From Ampelocalamus luodianensis (Eukaryota > Streptophyta > Magnoliopsida > Poales > Poaceae): DNA of 64,000 nucleotides. A program made the position numbers and the translations under genes. Shown in pieces: positions 25,727 to 36,855 of this stretch (positions are counted from its first letter, which is position 1; every line of letters starts with the position of its first letter). The notes below the pieces were generated by a model. The model did no database searches. It was given only the letters and a program-made list of their open reading frames with translations, and was not told where the DNA came from. The stretch spans positions 42,352,342-42,416,341 of the forward strand of contig CM070619.1 in assembly GCA_036346255.1 (NCBI GenBank). Reading direction: 5' to 3'.

Positions 25727-26328
25727 TCAAATGACATTCGAAAGATCTATAACATTTAATTCATTCCTCAATTTGTAGAACCAGCTTTCATCTAGAGGCT
25801 TTGTGAAAATATCCGCTAATTGATCATCGGTTCTTATATGGCTAATCACAATATCACCTTGGCTTACATGATCTCTAAGAAAATAGTGGCGAATATCTAT
25901 GTATTTAGTCCTGGAGTGTTGAACAGGATTGTTGAATATTTTTACGGCACTATCATTGTCATACAAAAGAGGCATTTTAGAGAAATTTATTCCATAATCC
26001 ATCAAGGTTTGCCTCATCCATAGCAATTGAGCACAACAACTACCTGCGGAGACATACTCCGCTTCGGTGGTGGATAGAGCTACGGAGTTTTGTTTCTTTG
26101 AGGACCAAGAAACTAAGGATCTCCCTAAGAATTGACAACTTCCGGATGTGCTTTTTCTATCCACTTTGCAACCCGCATAATCGGAATCAGAATATCCAAT
26201 TAAATCAAATTTAGCACCTTTAGGATACCATAAGCCTATGCAAGAGGAATGCTTTAAATATCTAAGAATCCTTTTAACGGCCATAAGATGACATTCTTTT
26301 GGAGAAGCTTGAAAACGAGCACACATAC
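25727..26328 (-). pseudogene. Copia RNase H and pol C-terminus
   Basis: The minus-strand translation is open from the insertion junction to the stop at 25727. It shows SPKECHLMAVKRILRYLK, GYSDSDYAGCKVDRKSTSG, LGRSLVSWSSKKQNSVALS, TTEAEYVSAGSCCAQLLWM and HSRTKYIDIRHYFLRDHV, and ends at LADIFTKPLD. These are the Ty1/copia RNase H hallmarks (including the catalytic D of SDSDYAG and E of TTEAEY). It would degrade the RNA template during reverse transcription. It is separated from the RT by the solo LTR at 26329-30720 and joins it cleanly (MFSVCMC / ARFQASPK) when that is removed. Confidence 0.92.
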
Positions 26329-29300
26329 TGTGGGGACCCCGGGATTTATTTAACTCGTAATACTTTAGCAAGCATTACCAATTAAATAAAACCCGCCCCG
26401 AGACATGTATACTTCCCAGAAGTGCAGTATACATACCCTGATACAAACATAAGCACCAATTCCATTCATCACATAGAACCAAAACCTTACAGACGAAGAA
26501 AAGACGTACATTAATTAAACAGAGTCATTACAAAAAAAGGGGGGGGCTTTCAGCCAAATGACAATAAGCACAAAAGTAAATAAGCAGCGGAAACAAAAGC
26601 GCCATAAGATGGTGAACCAAAGAGCCAACCGGTGTGCCTTTACCCACAAGGCAACCGACCAGGCCATGGCTACTCGCTCTCCCAACCAAGCACATCTCAT
26701 GTAGTACCTTGGCTTATGAGCAACCTCCTCGCAACAAAAGATTAGCATGCAAAGCATGTGAGTACATCAACTTGTACTGCAAGAGCGGCGTGTGAGATAA
26801 TGTAACTATAATGTAGCTATATGCAATTTGTTTAATTGGAGGCCATATGGTTTATTTAAGCATAAAGCAACATTTATTTGCAATAATGTAATACATTTAA
26901 AAGCAAGTTTACAATTCATTTTTAAAGGTTCAAATAATCGTAGCGACCAAGTATACAATAAGTAAAAGAGCACCAACACTGGAAGTGACTCGCCAAGTCA
27001 CCACAACAATAGCATGAACTCCCGCTCATACCACCCGTCAAGTTTTAAGTTTTTAAACAGGTTATAACACTAGCTCTTGAAAAGCTTACCCAAGCGCGCC
27101 CATAACCTAGGACGAGGCTATTCGAATAGATTTATCCTTGCGTGGTGTACCACTTTACCCACACTTCGCATCGCCTTTAAGCCACATGATTCACCCACTC
27201 ACCGTAGGTAGGTAAGCCACACTAAGTCCTACGAGACTTTTCCAATATTGTGTACTAGGCACGACCGCTCGTATGGACCGAAATCCATACGCCACGCTGC
27301 CCACCGAAAAGACAATCGCCACAAAGGCCCGCCTTTTTCGGACAATCGCAACGCTCCCAAACACAAAACCACCGCCACCCGCCCTAGCACACGCCAAAGT
27401 ACTCGGTCAAGAGGGTTCCATATTCCCTAGTGTGGTTAGTACGCAAATAAATGCTCGAGTAACGGGACTCACAAGATGCTCGGTCCTTAATTGACCGGGC
27501 ACCAATCCAGCCACACCCAAGAAAGAATCACACCAACATACCATTATGCCCAGCGTCGAAACCAGCTTTTTCATTTATTTATTTATTTATTTATTTTTTT
27601 AGTTTTTAAGTGGCAAAATTAATCAAGGCACCAAACACCAAGTGTTGGGCAATAATAGTAATAGTAGTTGTGTGATCCGGACCACCGGCGAGTCGATGAT
27701 CGCCCAATGTTACCGACACTAAGCGTGGCTAAGCAAATTAACACGTGACTACTAAGTGATGGGGATCCACCATGAACCCTAACCACAGCAAATAACCTAG
27801 GCTCGAGGTAGTAGAGGAATAAACATTTAGCTACTGGGATGCAACTAAAGGATTTCTAACCACAATTTAACACAAATTAGCAATGCATACATACAGATTG
27901 AAGCAAAGTATTAAACTTTGAAAATAATAGGATTAAGGGGATATGATCAAACTGCTTGCCTGGCTGCTGTTGCTCAAGAGGTTGCTCTGATGTGCTATCG
28001 GGCTCAACGAACTCTTCGTCACCTATCCGCGCAATTAAATACAAGGCAAAAGAGCAATAAGGCAATAAACCCTAATCACAAAATTTGAGCAAAAAGCATC
28101 CAAAAGACACAAAATTTATACACAAGGTAAAACCAGCACCTATCTAGACATAGAATCTGGAAAAACTCAATTTGGATTAGTGGTGCAAAAGATATTAACT
28201 AAATAGTGATTTTTGGCCAGAATTAGGTACTGTAGCAAAAATATTTTCTAGAAAGATTTTGAAGCTGACATTTTTATGGTAGCTAGCTACTGGTATATAG
28301 GTAACCCATATAAAATTTCAGGTCATTTGGAGTTATATTGCAAAAGTTATGATTTTTATGGTTTAACAGGGTATTAAAACTAAATTTTAGTCCTTATTAT
28401 TTTGACAACAGTAGAATTTATGAAACTAATTTTCCTAGCAATTAGACTATCAGAGGAAACTACTCCAATTGGATTCATACAAAAATGAGCTATAGATAAA
28501 AAGATATGCATTTTACAAGCTGCTAAAAGTTCTGAAAAACAGATTAAGTTCACTTGTTTACTATTTTTGAAAATGGTTTTCAGGTTTGATCATGGTCTAA
28601 AATTATTTTTCTATTTAAGTTCAAGTTATATGGAAGCTAACAAAATTGGAATCACCTAAGTTGGAGCTAAGACGACAAAGATATGAAAATGAGAAGGCAC
28701 TAACATTTTCTGTTTTGAGACTTGGCCAAAACCGAAAGTTTTCTAACTCATAACGACGTGGTCGCATATGAGCCGTTGATTCGAATCGGACGGCTCGAGC
28801 GTCCGGGTTCAAACACATGCGCTGCTGGAGGCGAGGCCACCGACCGCTCATCTCGAGATGGATGGCCCGCAGAGAGCCACGTCGCCCGACGCCGATGGAG
28901 TTCGTCGACAACAGGGCGCGCGAACTCGAGCTCGCGGACGTCGCCGGCGAGGAGGCGCAAGCGAGGCGGAAGGAGTTAAAGCGAAACCCATCGCTATTGC
29001 GAACCGGATGGCACCGCGACGAGGCCAATGGTGGCGGGCATGGCGCATGGCGCGCGAGGCGGAGGTGTGTGCTACGCGAAAACGAAAACAAAGAATCGCC
29101 ATGCTACGCGCAAATGGACGAGTGCACAAACTATAACGAGGTCCTAAGGACTTAAAGTGACCACCGGAGTCCATATGATAGCCGCGCGAGCCGAGGCTAA
29201 CGACGGCGGCGCGATCAAACAAAGAAACACGCCACGTGCGGCAGAAAAGTCAAACGGAGAAGAGCTCAAGCTCACCGGGGCCTCAGAAGATGATGACGCT

Positions 29301-30720
29301 CGCCGACGGCCGGAGGAGGCCCGAGTCGACCGGCGATTTAAGACCAGCCGCGATGCTAGGAGGTCCGACGCAACTGGGAGACATTGAGCCCAATGAGTGG
29401 TGGCACTAGATAGAGGAGGCACCGGGATGCTCTCGGAGCAAAAGCTCGGGAGGAGGAAGCCCTTACGGACTTGAGAACGAAGGGCACCGCGACGCCGAGG
29501 GGAAAAACTCAACTCCACAAGGTTCCTTCCTCTCACACCGAAATTGATGAGGCGTAAGCTTCACCAAGGTGAGGAAGCAGCAGGACAACAGAGGGGGCAC
29601 GAGATCCACTGGAGCACAAGCTTCACTCGGCGCTCCAAGCTTGGCAATGGCGGCCGACCGCGATTGGGGCGCTTGAGGCTCTCTGGTGCTCAGCGGGTGC
29701 AAGCGAGGAGTGCGGAAGGGCGAAAGGGGGTCAAGCGAAAGGGGCCGAGGCTTAAGAAGGCGGGAGGACCAGAATCAGCGGTGGCTCGCTCGGTGCCGCC
29801 GCCGCGAGGTCGCTGCGAGCGACAGGAGCAGGTGAAAAGCTGGCAACGACGACTTCGAGCGCGGCTCACGGCGAGCATTAAATGCTCGGCGACCGTTGGC
29901 GAGGAGCGCACGAGGGTGACGCACGGAGGGACACCCTCCATGCTCCAGCTCGGCCACGCTCGCGAGAGGCAGGGGAGGCCGAAGGAAGGAGACGACGGCG
30001 CCGCTCGATTTTCATCGGACGGCTCACGCACGCACCACGCCTCCGCGCGTTGGCTAAACGAGACCGCACGATGGAGATCTAACGGCTAACATCGAGCCAC
30101 GCCGACGAGCCCATCACCGAGCCTGCATCGTTAAGTGACTCGACGAGCCAACCGGCTCGAGCCAGTCGGTTCTAGCCCGAGGAACGTGAACTCGTTTAGG
30201 TTTTTGATTTTAGGCTGGATTTTTGGAGGATTTAATTGGAGTATCAAACGAACTCCAAATTTGATGAAACTTTAACTGAAGCTAACTGGTTAAATGATTG
30301 AACTCCCCTAAAATTTTCAGAAGTTTTTGTGCATCATATTTTATGTTAGAAATTCCGTAGTGATAAACTGGGCTTTGACCAATTTAAAATGGGTTTGACT
30401 GAGCAAAAATGGCTCAAACAAACTCTAAAAATCTGGGAAAAAATCAGGGGTGCACAATACCACCCCAAGAATTTATGATAAAAGTTTGAAAGGTTTTGGA
30501 CCAGAGACAATACTCAAAATGTTTTTGACTCGAGTTAAACTATGAATTTTGAATGTTCAATTTATGAATTTTCTTTACAAGAAATATAAGAATAGTTCTA
30601 GGAGGTGAAGCTGTGTGAAAAGTTTCAAAATGTACACATTTTGATACATTTGAAACATGAACCCAGTGTTAGGTTACAATTGAAACACACTTCTTATTTT
30701 AATTATTCGGGGCTGTTACA
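26329..30720 (-). mobile_element. Solo LTR (family A, 4.39 kb) inside the copia RT/RNase H junction
   Basis: The plus strand starts TGTGGGGACCCC and ends GGGGCTGTTACA. It is flanked by perfect CATAC repeats at 26324-26328 and 30721-30725. Excision of the insert plus one CATAC restores the copia frame. It has no primer-binding site, gag or pol, so it is a solo LTR. It is related along its length to 12260-16746. It contains a GC-rich core at 28.74-30.18 kb and an (ATTT)n run near 27572-27598. Confidence 0.93.
27572..27598. repeat. (ATTT)n microsatellite
   Basis: About six ATTT units followed by a T run, inside the 4.4 kb solo LTR. Confidence 0.9.
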
Positions 30721-31740
30721 CATACAAACACTGAACATGATATCGGGCCTAGATGCGGTAAGATAAAGCAAGCTACCAATCATAGACCTATAAAGCTTTA
30801 AATCTACCAATTTACCTCCCCCATTAAGGTCGAGATGACCGTTGGTTGCCATGGGAGTCTTGATGGGTATTGCATCTTCCATCCCGAACTTCTTGATCAA
30901 GTCCTTTGCATACTTTGTTTGGCTCATAAAAGTTCCATCTTTGAGTTGCTTGATTTGAAGTCCAAGGAAATAGCTAAGTTCTCCGATCATGGACATTTCA
31001 AATTCCCTGGACATCATATCACCAAATTCTTTGCAAAAATCTTGGTTAGTAGATCCAAAAATGATATCATCAACATAAATTTGGCATACAAAGAAATCAT
31101 CGTTCAAAACTTTTGTAAACAATGTTGAATAAATTTTCCCAATTTTGAATTCCTTTGAGACTAGAAAATCTCTAAGGCGTTCATACCATGCTCTAGGAGT
31201 TTGTTTAAGACCATAGAGCGCCTTTGAGAGTTTATAGACATGATTTGGATTTTTGGGATCTTCAAAGCCAAGGGGTTGTTCAACAAAGATAATTTTGGAT
31301 ATTTTACCATTTAAGAATGCACTTTTGACATCCATTTGAAATAATTTAATATCAAAACATGATGCAAAACCAAGTAGTATCCTGATAGACTCAAGCCTAG
31401 CTACGGGAGCAAAAGTTTCACCAAAATCCAAACCTTCGACTTGTGAAAAGCCTTGTGCAACCAATCTTGCTTTGTTTCTTACAACCATACCGTTCTCATC
31501 TTATTTGTTTCTAAAGACCCATTTTGTACCCATGACATTGTATTCTTTGGGTCGATCCACCAATGTCCAAACTTCATTACGGGTGAAGTTATTGAGTTCT
31601 TCATGCATAGCGTTCATCCAATCGGGATCATTAACTGCTTCATATACCTGCTTTGGCTCAAGAGAAGAGACAAAAGAGTAATGTTCACAAAATGAAGCGA
31701 CACGAGATCGAGTTTGAACACCCTTACTTACATCACCCAA
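30721..31740 (-). pseudogene. Copia reverse transcriptase
   Basis: The minus-strand translation shows AVNDPDWMNAMHEELNNF, EVWTLVDRPK, RNKARLVAQGFSQVEGLDF, ETFAPVARLESIRILL, FQMDVKSAFLNG, YKLSKALYGLKQTPRAWYE, the catalytic box CQIYVDDIIFGSTN, YFLGLQIKQLKDGTF and LYRSMIGSLLYLTASRPDI. All are standard copia RT blocks. An in-frame TAA at about 31500 separates FRNK from DENGMVVRN (a CAA-to-TAA type change). Another stop near 31843 separates it from the integrase. It is otherwise well preserved. Confidence 0.93.
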
Positions 31741-31842
31741 TATTTGATCTATTGGATGATCTTTTGCAATTGTATTACGGATTCTTGGTGGTAGGTTGGA
31801 TGGTTGATTATCTTCCTTATTGTTCTCTTCATTAAGTTGTAC

Positions 31843-33278
31843 TTAACTTGTGGAAGAGGTAGGAGGCTCAACTTGAGTAGAGGATGATGAATTGTCTTCA
31901 GACTTGATGTCGCCTATTTGCATATATTCCATTGCTTTTCTTAAGGCTTCATGACCTACATCATCCAAATTCTCATACTCTTCTTGAGAGCTGTTAGTTT
32001 CATCAAATTGCACATCGTGCCTTTCTTCGACTAAACCGGAGTTCTTGTTAAAGACACGGTAAGCCTTGCTATTTGAAGAGTAACCGAGCAAAAAACCAAC
32101 ATCGCAACGACTATCAAATTTTGAAAGACGAACACCCTTCTTCAAAATATAACACTTGCAACCAAAAACTCGAAAATAAGAGATGTTCGGTTTTCTTCCT
32201 ATAAGAAGCTCATAGGAAGTCTTTTTCAAAAGACGATGCAAATAAAGCCGATTTATGGCATGACAAGCGGTGTTAATTGCTTCCGCCCAAAAACTATCGG
32301 AAGTATTATATTCATCAAGCATTGTCCTAGCCATTTCAATTAATGTTCGATTTTTCTTTTCTACAACTCCATTTTGCTCCGGAGTATAGGTAGTGGAAAG
32401 TTCGTGCTTTATTCCAAGTTTATCATAAAAGTCTTCAACTTTAGTATTCTTGAACTCGGAACCATTATCACTACGGATTTTCTTTATTTTGAAATCAAAT
32501 TCATTTTGAGCCCGTTTTGCAAAACTTTTGAAAATTCCGGAGGTTTCACTTTTGTCATCTAGAAAGAATACCCATGTATATCTAGAGTAATCATCCACAA
32601 TGACTAAACAATAGCTATTTCCCCCGATACTCTTATAGGTTGTTGGCCCAAACAAATCCATATGTAAGAGTTCCAATGGTCTAGAGGTTGACATGATACT
32701 TTTGGAAGGATGAGAATTAGCGACTTGCTTTCCGGCTTGACATGCACTACAAAGTCAATTTTTCTCAAACTTCACATCTTTCAAGCCAACAACTAAATCA
32801 TGTTTGAAAAGCTTTTAAGTTGAATCATCCCAACATGAGCTAGCCTTCTATGCCAAAGCCAACCCAATGAGGTTTTTGCAATTAAACAAGTTTTTAAATA
32901 AGATTCATTTGAGCTAAAGTCAACCAAATAAAGATTTCCAAATCTAAAACCTTTGAATACCAAAGAGCTATCTTTTGCATTAGTGATTGCAACCCCTTCA
33001 CTAGAGAATGAACAAATTAAACCGAGATCACAAATTTGAGCAACGGATAATAAATTGAAATTTAGTGACTCAACTAAAGATACATTATTGATGGAAAGAT
33101 CATTTGAAATGGAAATTTTACCTAAACCAATTACCTTTCCTTTGCTATTATCACCGAACGTGATCTTGTCACTTCCTGTTACATTATCGAATGTGGTGAA
33201 CATTTTTCTATCACCGGTCATGTGTTGAGTGCATCCACTATCGAGTACCCAATGTTTTCCACCGGTCTTGTAGTTCAC
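31843..33278 (-). pseudogene. Copia protease and integrase
   Basis: The frame at 32793-33278 has the protease motif HWVLDSGCTQHMTGD and ends in the integrase zinc-finger region (LGWLWHRRLAHVGM). After a short break, 31843-32694 has PLELLHMDLFGPTTYKSIGG, CLVIVDDYSRYTWVFFL, IRSDNGSEFKN and YTPEQNGVVEKKNRTLIEM, followed by FWAEAINTACHAINRLYLH. The D, D and E of the integrase core are visible. The frame break near 32760 and the stop at 31843 make it defective. Confidence 0.93.
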
Positions 33279-33292
33279 CTACAAAACAAGAA

Positions 33293-35239
33293 TCAAGTTA
33301 TTTTAGGTACCCAAATTGGTTTGGGTCCTTGGAGGTTAGTGACCAAGGTTTTAGGCACCCAAATAGCATTCTTTTTAGCGTCTAAAATTGAAGTGCCCAT
33401 AAATTTAGCAAATACTTTACCATCCTTGGGTTTCTTAAGCATATAGCAAGAATCATAAATATCATAAGACTTATTAGAGACAATTTTATAAGTATTTGAC
33501 ATATGTCCTACACTTTGACATTTGTTGCAATATATTCCATTTTCCCTTACAAACCTTGCGGGCTTGTAAGTTTGCTTCTTACCTTTCCTGGGTACATACC
33601 CAAGTCCTTCCTTGTTGAATGAGCATCTTTGCTCACTCAATAACATGTCAATGGTTGCCTTACCTTTGAAGCATATTTCCAAACTCTTACTTAGCTTGAT
33701 GACTTACTCTTTCAATTCATGATTTTCAACGATTAGTAGAGGGTCACAATTATTATCTAAATTTGTAATTGAATTATCATTTGAGCAACAAGGCATGGAT
33801 AGTAAATCATCACATGATGTAGAAATGCTAGACATGGATATAGTATTTGAAGCAATTTCTACTCTAGGCGTCTCATTCATTAAATCACAAGTAATTCCAA
33901 CATTTGAATGAGATTTTCAATATCTTTTAGGAGAAGCGAATCATGAGCTTCTTTTAGCTCCTCATAAGAGTCTTTTAGAGAGATATACTCTTTCTTCAAG
34001 ACCTTAAATTTTGATTTTTCTTTTCCAATATATTCATTTAAATCTTCAATCATATCCATTAGTTCATCATATGAAGGAGCATTATCATCAAATGATTTTA
34101 CCTTATCTCCTTTTGCCATAAGGCATGTAGGAGACGAGAAGAGTGACAGAGCTTCCTTGATGGCGATGCCGACAAATCCTCTTTTCTTGGAGGATTCTTC
34201 ATCACTTGAATCGGAGTCGGAATCCGAATAATCATCATCGGAGTCTCATTCTCCAATATGGGCTTCATTTTTGCCATCTTTGTGAAGCTTCTTGAAGAGC
34301 TTATTTTTGCCATTGAATTCTTTCTTCTTTGATGACTTTCCCTTATCATGCTTCTTGTTCGGGCAATTAGAGATAATATGCCTCTTTTCATCACATCCAT
34401 AACAACGTATATTGCTATAGCGCTTGTTGTCATTTGAGGATTATCCTTTCTTGTACTTGTTGAAGTTAAAACTTCGATTTGGACGTCGTCTCATAAATTT
34501 CTTCACTTTCCTTACAAGGAGAGCATATTCTTCATCGGTGTCTTCTTCTTCATCCTCATCATCACTTGATTCCGCTTTTGCTTTGAAGGCGGTAATTTTC
34601 TTCTTTGATGAGGACGACTCCATGAGCTCTTCTTTATCCTTCTGTATAGCTCGTTTGTGATGAGATTGCCTAAAAGTCCGATTGGAGTCATTCTTGGCAA
34701 CTCGGGAGAGTTGAGAAATAATGTCACCAACTCCTCATATTTATCCGGGAGGGCCCTAAGCATCTTGCGCACAACATCAATATCAAGAAGGTTAGTACCA
34801 AGACCTTTGAGTTCATTCACAATGTTGTTGAGTCTTGAATACATCTCGGTGATGTTTTCATTTGGCAACATTATGAATGTCTCATATTTAATCCGAAGCC
34901 TATGCAATTTAGCTTCTTTGACCGTGGATGTGCCCTCATGAATTTCGAAGAGAGTAGTCCAAATAGCATGAGCGGTTTCCAAATTGCTCACCCTATTGAA
35001 CTCATCCGCGTTCAAAGCACCAAAGAGAACATTCATAGCTTGAGCATCTAAATGAGCATTACGTTTATCTTGAACCGTGGAGTTTGTTGGATCAAGAGGC
35101 ATAACATAACCCTCATTTACAATTTCTATATGTTCGGACTCATGGCCTTTAAGAAAATAGACATTCTAATTTTCCAATAAAAATAATTTGAGCCATCAAA
35201 CAAAGTAGCATTTCCTATAGACACACCCTCACTAGCCAT
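33293..35239 (-). pseudogene. Copia gag with zinc-knuckle region, broken
   Basis: The start ATG at 35239 (MASEGVSIGNATLF) lies about 40 bp after the primer-binding site. Gag blocks include AHAIWTTLFEIHEGTSTVKE, RLRIKYETFIMLPNENITEM, RLNNIVNELKGLG and RKMLRALPDKYEELVTLFL (34.6-35.0 kb). Downstream are an acidic/basic linker (33.9-34.6 kb) and YCNKCQSVGHMSNTY at about 33.5 kb as a knuckle-like remnant. A one-base deletion in a G run near 35144 shifts the frame after the first 30 residues, and further shifts follow. Confidence 0.85.
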
Positions 35240-35279
35240 CCTTTCTCTCTTAGAAGGTAAAATCTAACAAATTGAGAGA

Positions 35280-35295
35280 CCAAGCTCTGATACCA
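35280..35295 (-). promoter_or_regulatory. Primer-binding site of the copia element
   Basis: The minus strand reads TGGTATCAGAGCTTGG, a complete match to the usual initiator methionine tRNA primer site of plant copia elements. It is two bases from the LTR end. Confidence 0.93.
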
Positions 35296-35297
35296 CT

Positions 35298-36855
35298 TGT
35301 AGGATCAAGGATAACCGACTAGAGGGGGGTGAATAGGAGGTTTCTAAATTTAATCGACCAAATTAAACTTAGAGCTAAATAGTTCTAGCAATTACTTCAT
35401 AACACAATATAAATGAATGAACTATCAAGCAACTTTCTACAATAAAGAGCTAATGTCAATACTAGATATAATTCTAGCTACGCAATTTAACACAAGATAA
35501 ATACTAGAATTATAAGTGCGGAATAAGTAAAGACAAGAAGTAACCACGAGTGAGACAATGAAGGTTTTTCCCGTGGTATCGAAGACTTGCCGGTCTTCAC
35601 TAGTCCACGTCGAGGAAGCTTGACCAAATCAAGCCGGCTCCACGAATTAAGCCTTCCCTCGATCACTATTGGTTGTTCTTCCTCCGCTCCGGAGATGGTG
35701 AACACCGAACCACTCACAATCTCGGGACCGGACCTTTTCACAATCTTCTTTGAAAAGATCACCGGACTTGCACCGCCAAACCGTCTAGGAGACGGCAATC
35801 TCCGAGAGTAACAAATCAACGATTCTTCGCTTGAAGATGCTCAAGTGCCACAAAGATCAAACTCTAATAAATGCACTCGGAAAAACCTCAACAACCTTTG
35901 CAAGATGAAATCAATACTCTCAAGAATGTAGGAACAAGCAAAGGGGCTCAAGAGTGTTAAATGAGGTTCAACAACATATATTTGCTACAGTGGGTGAGGT
36001 ATTTATAGCCTCAACCCACTGCACTAGTCGTTGGAGCACGAAACCCCGAAATGCGGTCAGTTCGCAGGTATGTGGCCGATCAGTCCAGACTTCTAAAATA
36101 ACGGTCGACTGCTCCGCATTAAATGCGTAAAAACTATCCGTTACGGTGAGATCCGGTCAGACCGCATGTATGTGTCCGGTCAGACCGGACCCAGATATTT
36201 AGCAAAACACAGAAAAATACTCCTCTGGAAAAAGCTAATCGGGACCTCGACCCGGAGGTCCGGTCAGTCCGCACAAAAGCTGTCGGTCAGTCCGGACTCG
36301 AGAAAAACACAAATCTTCCTTCTCTGGAAAAAGCTGACCGGGACCTCGACCCGGAGGTCCGGTCAGTCCGGTATTTAGCCGGCGGTTAGTCCGGCCTAGG
36401 AAAACACAGAGAAGGAGCTTACTAGAAAAAGTTGACCGCGTTGTTGGCCCGGGCTAACGGTCAGTTCGGCCTGTCAACGCTGGTCAGTCCGGCCTTGAAC
36501 ATAAAACACATTAAAATAGAGGTCAGACCATTTCAAATGAAACCGAGTTTAAACCAATCAAGACTTGAGCAATTGTGGCATCTTTAGCTTTCAAGCTACT
36601 GGACAATTGATCCCTCTTTATAGTACGGTTTCCTATTCTACTAATCCGGTCTTTTACTCTCCATTCTCCTAGACCGGTAAAGAAAGAAAAAGTTCTATTG
36701 ACTAGCTACCTTTGCCTTGACCGAGATGATGTGCTTTAGAGTTCTTTCATATATTTCCAATGACAACCCTATCAACATCTTGACAAAACGAGTTAGTGTA
36801 AAACACATGGTTATCATAATTACCAAAACATTACACATGGGGCCTAGATTCTTCA
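35298..36855 (-). repeat. 5' LTR of the large copia element
   Basis: Begins (plus strand) TGTAGGATCA and ends AGATTCTTCA. A cluster of near-identical GGTCAGTCCGG / GGTCAGACCGG words lies at 36.05-36.51 kb. Beyond 36855 the sequence switches to the outer gypsy LTR. Confidence 0.92.

Larger units (their letters stand above)
20764..36855 (-). mobile_element. Ty1/copia retrotransposon with two 1.55 kb LTRs, itself interrupted
   Basis: Minus-strand element. The 5' LTR is 35298-36855 and the 3' LTR is 20764-22298, both running TGAAGAATCT to TGATCCT(ACA) on the minus strand and nearly collinear. The PBS TGGTATCAGAGCTTGG (35280-35295) and a polypurine tract AAAAAGGGGGAGAT (22299-22312) are in the expected places. 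The order gag, protease, integrase, RT, RNase H is canonical for copia. A 3.4 kb region with a further sense ORF follows pol, as in the SIRE/Maximus lineage. A 4.4 kb gypsy solo LTR (26329-30720) splits the RT/RNase H junction. I see no target duplication (TCCTT left, GCCGC right). Confidence 0.92.

Noticed and set aside
28621..30089. Long ORFs of 110-180 codons on both strands
   Set aside because: Same reason: GC-rich core of the solo LTR 26329-30720, no family motif, frames not conserved.
36050..36510. CRISPR-like array of GGTCAGTCCGG words
   Set aside because: Repeats are only about 11 bp, spacing is irregular and they lie within an LTR of a plant genome.
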